NCBI RefSeq assembly: GCF_007004135.1
Contig: NZ_VJMG01000025.1
Span: 1-41,948, forward strand
DNA from: Affinirhizobium straminoryzae
GTDB taxonomy: Bacteria > Pseudomonadota > Alphaproteobacteria > Rhizobiales > Rhizobiaceae
Reading direction: 5' to 3'
DNA length: 41,948 nt
The notes beneath the pieces were generated by a model. That model did not search any database and had not been told where the DNA came from. It saw nothing but the letters and a program-made list of their open reading frames with translations. The position numbers were made by a program, and so were the translations under genes. Below, piece after piece: positions 17,235 to 25,556 of this stretch (positions are counted from its first letter, which is position 1; each line of letters begins with the position of its first letter).

Positions 17235-18287
17235 ATGAAGACGATCAAGGGTCCCGCCATCTTTCTCGGCCAGTTCGCGGGCGATGCCGCGCCGTTCAAT
17301 TCCTGGGATGGCATTACCAAGTGGGCGGCGGACAAGGGCTATGTCGGCGTGCAGGTGCCGACCTGGGCCGGACAGCTGTTCGATCTGAAGAAGGCGTCCG
17401 AATCCAAGGATTACTGCGAGGAGTTCGCCGGCGTCGCGCGTGAAAACGGTGTGGCGGTGACAGAGCTTTCCACCCATCTGCAGGGCCAGCTGGTGGCCGT
17501 GCATCCGGCCTATGACGAAGCCTTTGACGGTTTTGCGGCACCGGAAGTACGCGGCAATCCCAAGGCGCGTCAGGCCTGGGCGGTGGAGCAGGTGAAGATG
17601 GCGCTGAAAGCCTCGCGCCATCTCGGCATCAAGGCGCATGCCACTTTTTCCGGCGCACTCGCCTGGCCCTATATCTATCCCTGGCCGCAGCGCCCGGCGG
17701 GCCTTGTCGAAACCGCCTTCGATGAGCTGGCAAAACGCTGGCAGCCGATCCTCGATTTCGCAGAGGAGCAGGGCGTGGATGTATGCTACGAGATCCATCC
17801 GGGCGAGGACCTGCATGACGGCGTGACCTTCGAGATGTTCCTGGAACGGGTGAAGAACCACCCGCGCGCCAACATGCTCTACGACCCTTCCCACTACGTA
17901 CTGCAGTGCCTCGACTATCTCGATAACATCGACATCTACAAGGACCGCATCAAGATGTTCCACGTCAAGGATGCGGAGTTCAACCCGACCGGACGCCAGG
18001 GCGTCTATGGCGGCTATCAGGGCTGGGTCAACCGCGCCGGCCGCTTCCGTTCTCTGGGCGACGGCCAGGTGGATTTCGGCGCCGTCTTTTCGAAGCTCAC
18101 GGCCAATGATTTCGACGGCTGGGCTGTGGTCGAATGGGAATGCGCGCTGAAGAATTCCGAGGATGGCGCGGCCGAAGGCGCCGAATTCGTCAAGGCGCAC
18201 ATCATCCGGGTGACGGAAAAGGCTTTTGACGATTTCGCCGCCGGCGGCACGGACGAGGCAGCCAACCGGCGGATGCTGGGATTGTAA
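17235..18287 (+). CDS. TIM-barrel sugar phosphate isomerase/epimerase family protein
   Basis: About 350 aa of the xylose-isomerase-like TIM-barrel (AP endonuclease 2) superfamily. The metal-site residues appear in the expected order: CYEIHPGEDLHDG, LYDPSHYVLQ, FHVKDAEF and a C-terminal VVEWECALK. GGGAGGAG precedes the ATG at 17235. There is no signal peptide. The next gene encodes a Gfo/Idh oxidoreductase, and from memory this pair recurs together in proteobacterial and actinobacterial sugar loci. Relatives with such partners act on 3-keto sugars (YcjR 4-epimerase, levoglucosan pathway lyases); the reaction here is unassigned. Confidence 0.85.
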   Translation: MKTIKGPAIFLGQFAGDAAPFNSWDGITKWAADKGYVGVQVPTWAGQLFDLKKASESKDYCEEFAGVARENGVAVTELSTHLQGQLVAVHPAYDEAFDGFAAPEVRGNPKARQAWAVEQVKMALKASRHLGIKAHATFSGALAWPYIYPWPQRPAGLVETAFDELAKRWQPILDFAEEQGVDVCYEIHPGEDLHDGVTFEMFLERVKNHPRANMLYDPSHYVLQCLDYLDNIDIYKDRIKMFHVKDAEFNPTGRQGVYGGYQGWVNRAGRFRSLGDGQVDFGAVFSKLTANDFDGWAVVEWECALKNSEDGAAEGAEFVKAHIIRVTEKAFDDFAAGGTDEAANRRMLGL

Positions 18288-18303
18288 CGACGACAAAGAC
18301 CCC

Positions 18304-18424
18304 GCCCCCAACCCCTCCCCACAAGGGGGAGGGGCTTAACCCGGCCGCTGCCAGTGCGATTGGCGGAGACGGTGCCGCCTGATCTCTCCCCCCTTGTGGG
18401 GGAGATGGCGGCAGCCAGAGGGGG
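18304..18424. repeat. RIME-like palindromic element before the Gfo/Idh gene
   Basis: The element has two hairpins: CCCCTCCCC / GGGGAGGGG (18312-18334) and CTCCCCC / GGGGGAG (18386-18404). Its right end (18405-18424) is the exact reverse complement of the last 20 bases of the window. It separates the isomerase from the oxidoreductase gene without an evident terminator T-run. Confidence 0.72.
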
Positions 18425-18458
18425 AATTTGCGCACATATATCGAGGAGGAGATATTTC

Positions 18459-19631
18459 ATGACCATTGAAGCCAGCAAATCCGAACAGCGTGCGCCCAAA
18501 ATCCGTCTCGGCATGGTGGGCGGCGGGCAGGGCGCCTTTATCGGGGCTGTGCATCGCATGGCGGCCCGGCTGGACGACCATTACGATCTGGTGGCGGGCG
18601 CCCTGTCATCCACGCCGGAAAAGGCGCTCGCATCGGCACGGGATCTGGGGCTCGATCCCTCCCGCTCCTACGGCTCCTTCGCGGAGATGGCGGAAAAGGA
18701 AGCGGCACGTCCTGATGGCATCGAGGCCGTCTCCATCGTCACGCCGAACCATGTGCATTTTGCCGCCGCCAAGGCGTTTCTGGAACGCGGCATCCATGTC
18801 ATCTGCGACAAGCCGCTGACGTCCAACCTGGAGGATGCCAGGGCGCTGAAGGCCGTGGCGGACAGGGCGGACGCGCTGTTCATCCTCACCCACAATTACA
18901 CCGGCTATCCGATGGTCCGTCACGCCCGCGAACTGGTGCGGGCGGGCGAGCTGGGCGAGATCCGGCTGGTGCAGATGGAATATCCGCAGGACTGGCTGGC
19001 CGAGCCGGTGGAGCAGACCGGAGCCAAGCAGGCGGTCTGGCGTACGGACCCCGCGCAATCCGGTGCCGGCGGCTCGACGGGCGACATCGGCACGCATGCC
19101 TATAATCTCGGCTCGTTCATCTCGGGTCTTGAACTGGATGAACTGGCCGCCGACGTCCACACCTTCGTGGAAGGCCGCCGGCTGGATGACAATGCGCATG
19201 TGATGCTGCGGTTTAAAGGCGGTGCGAAGGGTCTGCTCTGGTGCAGCCAGGTGGCGACCGGCAACGAGAATGGCCTGAAGGTGCGCATCTACGGCACCAA
19301 GGCCGGCATCGAGTGGACGCAGGCCGATCCGAACTATCTGTGGTTTACGCTGCTCGGTGAGCCGAAGCAGCTGATCACCCGCGCTGGCGCCGGGGCAGGG
19401 GCGGCCGCAGCCCGCGTCACCCGCATTCCGAGCGGCCATCCGGAAGGCTATCTCGAAGCCTTCGCGACGATCTATTCGGAAGCCGCCGCCGCCATCATCG
19501 CTGCCCGCTCCGGCGCATCCGTCGATCCTGCCGTCACCTATCCGACGGTCGATGACGGAGTGAAAGGTGTCGCCTTCGTCAGCGCCATCATTGAAAGCGG
19601 CAAGGCGAATGGTGCCTGGGTGAAGGTGTAA
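18459..19631 (+). CDS. Gfo/Idh/MocA-family sugar dehydrogenase
   Basis: About 390 aa. The N-terminal Rossmann motif is [17 protein letters not shown], followed by [21 protein letters not shown] and the catalytic-lysine motif ICDKPLT. The C-terminal catalytic segment [13 protein letters not shown] supplies the usual His. Such enzymes oxidise or reduce a sugar hydroxyl with NAD(P). AGGAGGAG stands before the ATG at 18459; the upstream extension in the same frame runs through the repeat element and is not credible. Probably co-transcribed with the TIM-barrel enzyme 171 bp upstream. A 3-keto-glycoside type reaction is an inference from the pairing, not from a recognised subfamily. Confidence 0.88.
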   Translation: MTIEASKSEQRAPKIRLGMVGGGQGAFIGAVHRMAARLDDHYDLVAGALSSTPEKALASARDLGLDPSRSYGSFAEMAEKEAARPDGIEAVSIVTPNHVHFAAAKAFLERGIHVICDKPLTSNLEDARALKAVADRADALFILTHNYTGYPMVRHARELVRAGELGEIRLVQMEYPQDWLAEPVEQTGAKQAVWRTDPAQSGAGGSTGDIGTHAYNLGSFISGLELDELAADVHTFVEGRRLDDNAHVMLRFKGGAKGLLWCSQVATGNENGLKVRIYGTKAGIEWTQADPNYLWFTLLGEPKQLITRAGAGAGAAAARVTRIPSGHPEGYLEAFATIYSEAAAAIIAARSGASVDPAVTYPTVDDGVKGVAFVSAIIESGKANGAWVKV

Positions 19632-19700
19632 CCGCATCCGGCGGCGTATCGTTTGCAGGCCATCGTATCAGGTTCCGACTTTGGACTGTTGACATTCTTC

Positions 19701-19724
19701 CCTCTCCCCGAATGCGGGTAGAGG
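19701..19724 (+). terminator. Imperfect hairpin after the Gfo/Idh gene
   Basis: CCTCTCCCCG (19701-19710) pairs with CGGGTAGAGG (19715-19724) except at one position, followed by a second small stem CGGGCC / GGCCCG (about 19735-19753). There is no T-run. It may be a degenerate piece of the repeat family seen elsewhere in the window, working as a weak terminator. Confidence 0.35.
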
Positions 19725-19787
19725 CTCAAAGAGCGGGCCGAAGCGAGGCCCGTTCACATCGTCCCGACCTCCGAAAAATGTTCCCTT

Positions 19788-19803
19788 CCTGCAACGTTGC
19801 AGG
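19788..19803. promoter_or_regulatory. Perfect 16-bp palindrome (class 2 operator) before the GH1 gene
   Basis: CCTGCAACGTTGCAGG is its own reverse complement. It shares the CTGCAACGTT core with the site at 17198-17211 and sits 110 bp before the beta-glucosidase start in a 280-bp gap with no other gene. It is best read as a LacI-family operator joining the glucosidase and the isomerase/oxidoreductase genes in one regulon. Confidence 0.72.
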
Positions 19804-19913
19804 TTTTATGGCGGCTCTGTCTTTCCGCTTATCTGCGATTGTTCTAAATCCTGCGTTGAATTTTTTAAGTGGGCGGCGCCTGGCGTCGCAGCGCATGATC
19901 GAAGGGACGCCAG

Positions 19914-21287
19914 ATGATCGACCCCAAAACCCTTGCCGACCGCTTTCCGGGCGATTTCCTGTTCGGTGTCGCGACTGCCGCGTTCCAGATCGAGGGCGCT
20001 TCCAAGGCCGATGGGCGCAAGCCCTCGATCTGGGATGCCTTTTCCAACATGCCGGGCCGCGTCTTCGGGCGGCACAATGGCGATGTCGCCTGCGATCACT
20101 ACAACCGGCTGGATGAGGATCTCGATCTCATCAAGGAGATGGGCGTCGAAGGCTATCGCTTCTCCATCGCCTGGCCGCGCATCATTCCGGAAGGGGTGGG
20201 TCGTATCAACGAGCCGGGGCTCGATTTCTACGACCGTCTGGTCGATGGCTGCAAGGCACGTGGCATCAAGACCTTTGCCACCCTCTACCATTGGGATCTG
20301 CCGCTTTCGCTGATGGGCGATGGCGGCTGGACGGCACGGTCCACCGCCCATGCCTTCCAGCGCTATGCCAAGGTGGTGATGGAGCGGCTGGGCGATCGGC
20401 TGGATGCGGTTGCCACCTTCAACGAGCCCTGGTGCTCGGTCTGGCTTAGCCACCTTTACGGCGTGCATGCGCCGGGCGAGCGCAACATGGAGGCCGCCCT
20501 GCATGCCATGCATTACACCAACCTGGCGCATGGTCTGGCCGTCGAGGCGATCCGCGATGCGGCGCCCACGGTGCCGGTCGGCCTGGTGCTGAATGCGCAT
20601 GCCGTCATTCCCGGTTCCGACAGTGTCGCCGACCGGGCCGCGGCCGAGCGCGCCTTCGATTTCCATAACGGCGCCTTCTTCGAGCCTGTCTTCAGGGGCC
20701 AGTATCCGGAAAGCCTGCTTGCGGCGCTCGGCGACCGGATGCCGGTGGTGGAAGAGGGCGATCTGGCTGTGATCAGCCAGAAGCTCGACTGGTGGGGCCT
20801 CAATTACTACACGCCGATGCGCGTCTGCGACGATCCGGCCGAGGAGGCCGAGTTTCCGGCAACGCTGCCCGCGCCCTTCGTCAATCCGGAAAAGACCGAT
20901 ATCGGCTGGGAAATCTATCCTGCCGCCATGGGCGATCTGGTCGCCGATCTCTATCGTCGCTTCGACCTGCCGGACATGTACATCACCGAAAACGGCGCCT
21001 GCTACAACATGGACGTGGTGGATGGCGCCGTCGATGACCAGCCGCGCCTCGATTACTATGCGCAACACCTGTCCGTTTCAGCCGATCTGGTGCGCGACGG
21101 CTATCCGCTCAAGGGCTATTTCGCCTGGAGCCTTATGGACAATTTCGAATGGGCGGAAGGCTATCGCATGCGCTTCGGCCTCGTGCATGTGGATTATGAC
21201 ACCCAGGTGCGCACCATCAAGAAGAGCGGCCTCTGGTATCGCGCGCTGGCGGGGCAGTTTCCGAGGGGCAACCATAAACCCACGTAA
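19914..21287 (+). CDS. GH1 beta-glucosidase
   Basis: 457 aa, the usual length for bacterial GH1 enzymes, which hydrolyse beta-glucosides (or related beta-glycosides) with retention. The N-terminal signature is FLFGVATAAFQIEGA; the acid/base glutamate is E171 in TFNEPW and the nucleophile E359 in ITENGA; WSLMDNFEWAEGY near the C-terminus forms the sugar-binding pocket. All are intact. No signal peptide, so it would act on imported sugar in the cytoplasm. AAGGGA lies 7 bases before the ATG. The class 2 operator upstream ties it to the isomerase and Gfo/Idh genes. Confidence 0.94.
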   Translation: MIDPKTLADRFPGDFLFGVATAAFQIEGASKADGRKPSIWDAFSNMPGRVFGRHNGDVACDHYNRLDEDLDLIKEMGVEGYRFSIAWPRIIPEGVGRINEPGLDFYDRLVDGCKARGIKTFATLYHWDLPLSLMGDGGWTARSTAHAFQRYAKVVMERLGDRLDAVATFNEPWCSVWLSHLYGVHAPGERNMEAALHAMHYTNLAHGLAVEAIRDAAPTVPVGLVLNAHAVIPGSDSVADRAAAERAFDFHNGAFFEPVFRGQYPESLLAALGDRMPVVEEGDLAVISQKLDWWGLNYYTPMRVCDDPAEEAEFPATLPAPFVNPEKTDIGWEIYPAAMGDLVADLYRRFDLPDMYITENGACYNMDVVDGAVDDQPRLDYYAQHLSVSADLVRDGYPLKGYFAWSLMDNFEWAEGYRMRFGLVHVDYDTQVRTIKKSGLWYRALAGQFPRGNHKPT

Positions 21288-21360
21288 AGGCGGCAGCGAC
21301 GGTATGGAATGTTAGCAATCCTGCGATAGGTCTGTTGCGAAGGCGAAAGGAGCGAGCGCA

Positions 21361-22104
21361 ATGGTTTGTGCAGGGTGTCGGGACGGCCAGGCATTTGATA
21401 TTCCCTTTTCGATGGCCTTCCAGCCGATTGTCGATGTGAATGCCCGGCGGGTCTTCGCGCAGGAAGCGCTGGTGCGCGGCCCGAGGGGCGAGGGGGCCGG
21501 CAGCATTCTCTCGCAGGTCACCGATGCCAACCGCTATGCCTTCGATCAGCAATGCCGCGTGCGCGCCATCGAGATGGCGGCGCGGCTGTTTGCCCCGGGC
21601 AGCGCGGAAAGCCTCTCCATCAACTTCATGCCGAATGCCGTCTACGAGCCGCGCGCCTGCATTCGCCTTACCCTGGAGACGGCGGAAAAGGTCGGTTTTC
21701 CCGCCGATCGCATCATCTTCGAATTCACCGAAAGCGAACGCATCGATACCGATCATCTGCTGAACATCCTCGGCACCTATCGCGCCATCGGCTTTCGCAC
21801 TGCCATCGACGATTTCGGGGCCGGCCATGCGGGGCTCAACCTTCTTGCCCGCTTCCAGCCGGATATCGTCAAGCTCGACATGGATCTGATCCGCGAGATC
21901 GACCGGGAACCCGCCAAGCGGGTGGTGGTGCGCCACACGCTGGCCATGCTTGATGATTTCGGCATCAAGGCAGTCTGCGAGGGTGTCGAAACCGCGGGCG
22001 AACTGGCGGTGCTGCGGGATCTCGGCGTGACGCTGGTCCAGGGCTATGCGCTTGCCCGACCGGCCTTTGAAGCCTTGGCCGTCCCGGTCCTTGCGGACCG
22101 TTAA
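21361..22104 (+). CDS. Stand-alone EAL-domain protein with N-terminal CxxC
   Basis: 247 aa, essentially one EAL domain (cyclic-di-GMP phosphodiesterase family) with no membrane segment or separate sensor domain. Catalytic landmarks are present: EAL at 35-37, SINFMPN (Asn), FEFTES (Glu), DDFGAG at 150-155, KLD at 171-173, EGVE at 207-210 and QGY at 227-229, so activity is plausible. The protein begins MVCAGC, a CxxC pair directly before the fold. The sequence resembles the EAL half of BLUF-EAL photoreceptors more than generic EAL domains, in my recollection. AAAGGAG lies close before the ATG. Confidence 0.88.
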   Translation: MVCAGCRDGQAFDIPFSMAFQPIVDVNARRVFAQEALVRGPRGEGAGSILSQVTDANRYAFDQQCRVRAIEMAARLFAPGSAESLSINFMPNAVYEPRACIRLTLETAEKVGFPADRIIFEFTESERIDTDHLLNILGTYRAIGFRTAIDDFGAGHAGLNLLARFQPDIVKLDMDLIREIDREPAKRVVVRHTLAMLDDFGIKAVCEGVETAGELAVLRDLGVTLVQGYALARPAFEALAVPVLADR

Positions 22105-22154
22105 CCGCGGTTGCCATTTCCGAGGCCGGCCGGTGGTTACTTTTCCGTGCCCTC

Positions 22155-22182
22155 TTGTACGGGATCTCAGGCTCTTTATCTA
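22155..22182 (+). promoter_or_regulatory. Candidate promoter for the nitroreductase gene
   Basis: TTGTAC (22155-22160) and TATCTA (22177-22182) are 16 bases apart, 79 bp before the start codon. Pattern match only. Confidence 0.35.
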
Positions 22183-22261
22183 GACGCGGCCAACCGGGTT
22201 CCAGCGTCCTGATCCTCCCTTCGGACGCGCCCTCCACGACTAGTCTGAAAGTGAAGAGATC

Positions 22262-22894
22262 ATGCTTCTCGAAAAGCTCAACTGGCGTTACGCCACCAAG
22301 AAGATGGATCCGTCCAAGACCGTGTCCGAAGACAAGGTCGAACGCATCGTCGAGGCCGCGCGTCTGGCGCCCACCTCCAGCGGCCTGCAGCCGTTCGAAG
22401 TCATCGTCGTCACCAACAAGGACGTGCTGGCGAAGATCCGCGAGGTTGCCTGGAACCAGGCGCAGATCACCGACGGCTCGCACCTGCTCGTCTTCGCCGC
22501 CTGGGACAACTACACGGCCGAGCGCATCAACACGATGTTCGACCTCGTCAACCAGGAGCGCAACTTCACCAATGAAGGCTGGGAAAACTACCGCCAGATG
22601 CTGCTCAACACCTATCCGGCCCGCGATGCCCAGGTGAATTACGAGCATGCCGCCCGCCAGGCTTACATCGGCTTTGGCATGTCCATTGCCCAGGCGGCCT
22701 TCGAAGGCGTCGATGCGACCCCGATGGAAGGTTTCGATCCGGCCAAGGTGGACGAGATCCTCGGCCTTCGCGAGCGCGGCCTGCGCTCCGTCACGCTGCT
22801 GCCGCTCGGCTATCGCCAGCCGGATGGTGACTGGCTGGTCAACCTGAAGAAGGTCCGCCGCCCGACCGAAGACTTCGTGACCACCGTCAAGTGA
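22262..22894 (+). CDS. NAD(P)H-dependent nitroreductase-family oxidoreductase
   Basis: 210 aa. FMN-binding oxidoreductase of the NfsB-like group: the N-terminal RYATKK and PTSSGLQPFEV stretches contact FMN, and GLRSVTLLPLGYRQPDGDW is the C-terminal signature. Such proteins reduce nitro compounds, quinones or similar acceptors in the cytoplasm; the physiological substrate is unknown. The ATG at 22262 follows GTGAAGAG. Immediately downstream lies a decayed metQ fragment with its terminator, which may now end this transcript. Confidence 0.88.
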   Translation: MLLEKLNWRYATKKMDPSKTVSEDKVERIVEAARLAPTSSGLQPFEVIVVTNKDVLAKIREVAWNQAQITDGSHLLVFAAWDNYTAERINTMFDLVNQERNFTNEGWENYRQMLLNTYPARDAQVNYEHAARQAYIGFGMSIAQAAFEGVDATPMEGFDPAKVDEILGLRERGLRSVTLLPLGYRQPDGDWLVNLKKVRRPTEDFVTTVK

Positions 22895-22902
22895 TGGTCT
22901 GA

Positions 22903-23173
22903 GGTGCTGCGCGGCAGCCGGCCCTGGATGACGTCGGTGCCTCGGTGATCAACGCCAACTATGCGCTGGAAGCGGGCCTTGATCCCTCCAGGGATCCGAT
23001 GGCCCGCGAAGGCGAGAAGGCGTGCTATATCGATGTCATCGCCGTTCGCGCCGCCGACAAGGAGGCGCCCTGGGTCACCCTGGGTCAAGACGCTCGTGGA
23101 AGCCTGTCACAGCGCGTCTGTGAAGGATTTCGTTGCCACCAAGTTCAAGGGCGCCGTTATCGCCGCGTGGTAA
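22903..23173 (+). pseudogene. Remnant of metQ (methionine-binding lipoprotein), 3' end only, frameshifted
   Basis: The reading ALDDVGASVINANYALEAG (from 22921) continues through DVIAVRAADKEAPWV and, after a frame change, KTLVEACHSASVKDFVA and FKGAVIAAW, ending at TAA 23171-23173. This is the C-terminal third of the MetQ/NlpA family, the periplasmic component of the methionine ABC transporter. The frame is broken by a 10-base direct duplication (23068-23087); removing one copy restores one continuous frame. No signal peptide, lipobox or first two thirds of the gene, and no metN or metI, are present. The terminator after it is intact. Confidence 0.85.
23068..23087 (+). repeat. 10-bp tandem duplication that breaks the metQ remnant
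   Basis: CCCTGGGTCA occurs twice in a row. The first copy reads PWV in one frame, the second continues as WVK in the correct MetQ register. It is a likely slippage event that occurred after, or helped cause, loss of function. Confidence 0.9.
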
Positions 23174-23198
23174 AATGCGTTTCTCGACTGTAAAGTCT

Positions 23199-23234
23199 GG
23201 CTCTTCTCCTGCGGGAGAGGAGCCTTTTTCTTTT
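23199..23234 (+). terminator. Strong Rho-independent terminator after the metQ remnant
   Basis: An 11-bp stem (GGCTCTTCTCC with GGGAGAGGAGCC, one G-U) and a 4-base loop at 23199-23224 are followed by TTTTTCTTTT. Confidence 0.9.
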
Positions 23235-23315
23235 ACATGCTCGGATTTTTTCTGCGTTCTTAATCAAAAGTAAACAGTTGACCGGCAGTGTGCGGACTCT
23301 TGCCAGGGCTGACAC

Positions 23316-25517
23316 ATGCGGTTCGTGCCGACCAACTTGAAACATTCCGCTGCAAAGGTCGATCGCCGTTCAGCGGTCCGCTCCATGCTGCTGATCTTCG
23401 CAGCCGTGGTGATCGCGGTCACCGGCATGGTCTTCACCGCGCTGGACCGGGTGGGGCAATATGCCAATCACCTCGACGAGGAGCGCTCGCGCGAGGCCGT
23501 CAGCGGTGCGGTTCGCACCTTCGAGGACCAGCTGGCCGCAACCCTGCATGATTATGCCGCCTGGGACGATGCCGCCGAACGCCTCTACCGCCAGAAGGAT
23601 ATCGACTGGGTCGTTCGCAACTTCGGCAACATGACGCGCAAGAGCGAACTTTTCGACGTTGCCATCATCATGGATCCGTCGGGCCGGATCATCACCGCGC
23701 ATGCGGAGGGAGAGCCGATTTCCTCCGGCGTCGAAGGATACGTCACCCAGGATGTCTGGTACCTTCTGAACCGGATCCGCAATGGCGAAGCCGATTTCTA
23801 TCCGGAACTGTCCGGCTTCACCCAGACCGGCAGCGGTACGGCCGCCTTTGGGGTGGCGCTGGTGCGGATGCGCTCCGAGGAGCGGATCGTCGCGGGTGAT
23901 GAGCGGCGCTATGTGCTGCTGATGCGGCATCTGAAGGAGAGCACGCTGCAGCGTCTCTCCAGCGCCTATGTTCTGCCGGGCCTTCGGCTCGAGGCGCCGG
24001 AGGAGGGCAAGACCCATCGCCTGGAGATCACCTCTCCCACCGGACGCGGTGTTGCGGAACTCGCCTGGATGCCGCGCCAGCCGGGAGATATCAGCTTGGC
24101 CCAGGTGCGCCCGCTCGTCTGGTGTGCGGTCGCCATGGTCGCCATCTATTTCCTGTTGCTCTTTGTCAGCGGCAGCCAGGCGCTGGCGCGCCTTGCCGCG
24201 GATGAGGCCGCTGCTATCCGTTTGTCGCTCACCGACCGGCTGAGCGGGCTCATCAACCGCGCCGGCCTGTTCCTCCGGCTGTCCGACATGGTGGAAACCG
24301 CACGGCAAAGCGGGGAAGATGTAGCGCTTCTCTATCTTGACCTTGATGGCTTCAAGGAGGTCAATGATGCCTATGGCCATGCGACGGGCGACCAGTTGAT
24401 CCGCAGTGTATCGGCCGGTCTTTCGGTGCTGGTGGGCAAGGAAGCCGCCCTTGCACGTCTTGGCGGCGATGAATTTGCCATCGGTTTCATCGGGCGCGAG
24501 GCGGCCGACAGCGCCAACATTCTGGCCCGGCGCATTCAGGTGTTCCTTGGAGAACCCCTGTCGATCGGTGAGCGCGTCGCCATTATCGGTTGTAGCATCG
24601 GCATTGCCTTTTCCGAACGGGGCGCAGCCTCCGGCGAGGAAATTCTGCGCCGGGCGGACATGGCCATGTACCGCGCCAAGGAAGAAGGGCGCGGACGCTG
24701 CTGTGTCTACGATCCTGCCATGGATGCCGAGCGCGAGGAGCGCAACCAGCTGGAAATCGATCTGCGCCGTGCCATCGAGCAGAACGAGATCATGGTTGCC
24801 TTCCAGCCGGTGGTCGATGCGCAGCACCTGAAACTGCGGGGTGTGGAGGCGCTGGCGCGCTGGACCCGGGCGGGCCATGGGCCCGTGAGGCCGGACATTT
24901 TCATTCCCGTGGCGGAGCGCAGCGGACTGATCGACCAGCTCGGCCTGTGCGTGCTGCGCACCGCCTGCGAGGCGCTCGTTCGTTGGCCGCATCTGACGCT
25001 GTCGGTCAATATCTCGCCCGGCCAGTTCCGCGACCCCTCCTTTGTCGGGCGTGTGGCCGACCTGTTGCGGGACACGGGCACCGAGCCTTCGCGTGTCACG
25101 CTCGAGATGACGGAAACCTATTTCATCCAGAACCCCGCCCGTGCCCGGGAAACGCTCGACCGGCTGAAGGCAATCGGGGTGAAGATTGCGCTGGATGATT
25201 TCGGAGCGGGCTTTTCGAGCGTCGGCTATCTGCGCCAGTTCGGCTTCGACCGCATGAAGATCGATCGTTCGCTGGTGTCTGCCGCTGACGCGGGCGGTCG
25301 GGCGGTCGACATGCTGCAGGCGACCGTCGCACTTGCCCGTTCGCTCGACATCCCCGTGACCGCCGAAGGGATCGAATCCGCCGATCAGGCCACGGCTCTC
25401 AGGATCGCCGGATGCGACCAGTTGCAGGGCTACCTGTTCGGCAAGCCCATGCCGGCCTGCGAGATCGACATCCTGAACGGCGAAGAGCCGCTGGCGCGGC
25501 TTTCCAGCATGGCCTGA
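23316..25517 (+). CDS. Membrane GGDEF-EAL protein with CHASE4-like sensor
   Basis: 733 aa. A first membrane helix (about 22-43) and a second (about 267-285) bracket a periplasmic region of about 220 aa with LHDYAAWDDAAERL near 77-90, the pattern of CHASE4 domains. GGDEF is intact at 383-387 and EAL at 511-513, with DDFGAG at 627-632 and AEGIES later, so both cyclase and phosphodiesterase centres could work. The RxxD product-inhibition site expected five residues before GGDEF is absent (GKEA instead). It probably adjusts cyclic-di-GMP in response to an external signal. It is transcribed alone after the metQ terminator; the ribosome site (AGGG) is modest. Confidence 0.9.
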   Translation: MRFVPTNLKHSAAKVDRRSAVRSMLLIFAAVVIAVTGMVFTALDRVGQYANHLDEERSREAVSGAVRTFEDQLAATLHDYAAWDDAAERLYRQKDIDWVVRNFGNMTRKSELFDVAIIMDPSGRIITAHAEGEPISSGVEGYVTQDVWYLLNRIRNGEADFYPELSGFTQTGSGTAAFGVALVRMRSEERIVAGDERRYVLLMRHLKESTLQRLSSAYVLPGLRLEAPEEGKTHRLEITSPTGRGVAELAWMPRQPGDISLAQVRPLVWCAVAMVAIYFLLLFVSGSQALARLAADEAAAIRLSLTDRLSGLINRAGLFLRLSDMVETARQSGEDVALLYLDLDGFKEVNDAYGHATGDQLIRSVSAGLSVLVGKEAALARLGGDEFAIGFIGREAADSANILARRIQVFLGEPLSIGERVAIIGCSIGIAFSERGAASGEEILRRADMAMYRAKEEGRGRCCVYDPAMDAEREERNQLEIDLRRAIEQNEIMVAFQPVVDAQHLKLRGVEALARWTRAGHGPVRPDIFIPVAERSGLIDQLGLCVLRTACEALVRWPHLTLSVNISPGQFRDPSFVGRVADLLRDTGTEPSRVTLEMTETYFIQNPARARETLDRLKAIGVKIALDDFGAGFSSVGYLRQFGFDRMKIDRSLVSAADAGGRAVDMLQATVALARSLDIPVTAEGIESADQATALRIAGCDQLQGYLFGKPMPACEIDILNGEEPLARLSSMA

Positions 25518-25556
25518 GGCTCAGTACCGCTTCCAGTGGCATGCCGGGGAGCGGGG

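Noticed and set aside
22945..23193. An 82-codon frame starting with MINANYALEAG as a real gene
   Set aside because: It is the first part of the metQ remnant; after the 10-bp duplication the frame turns into non-homologous sequence.
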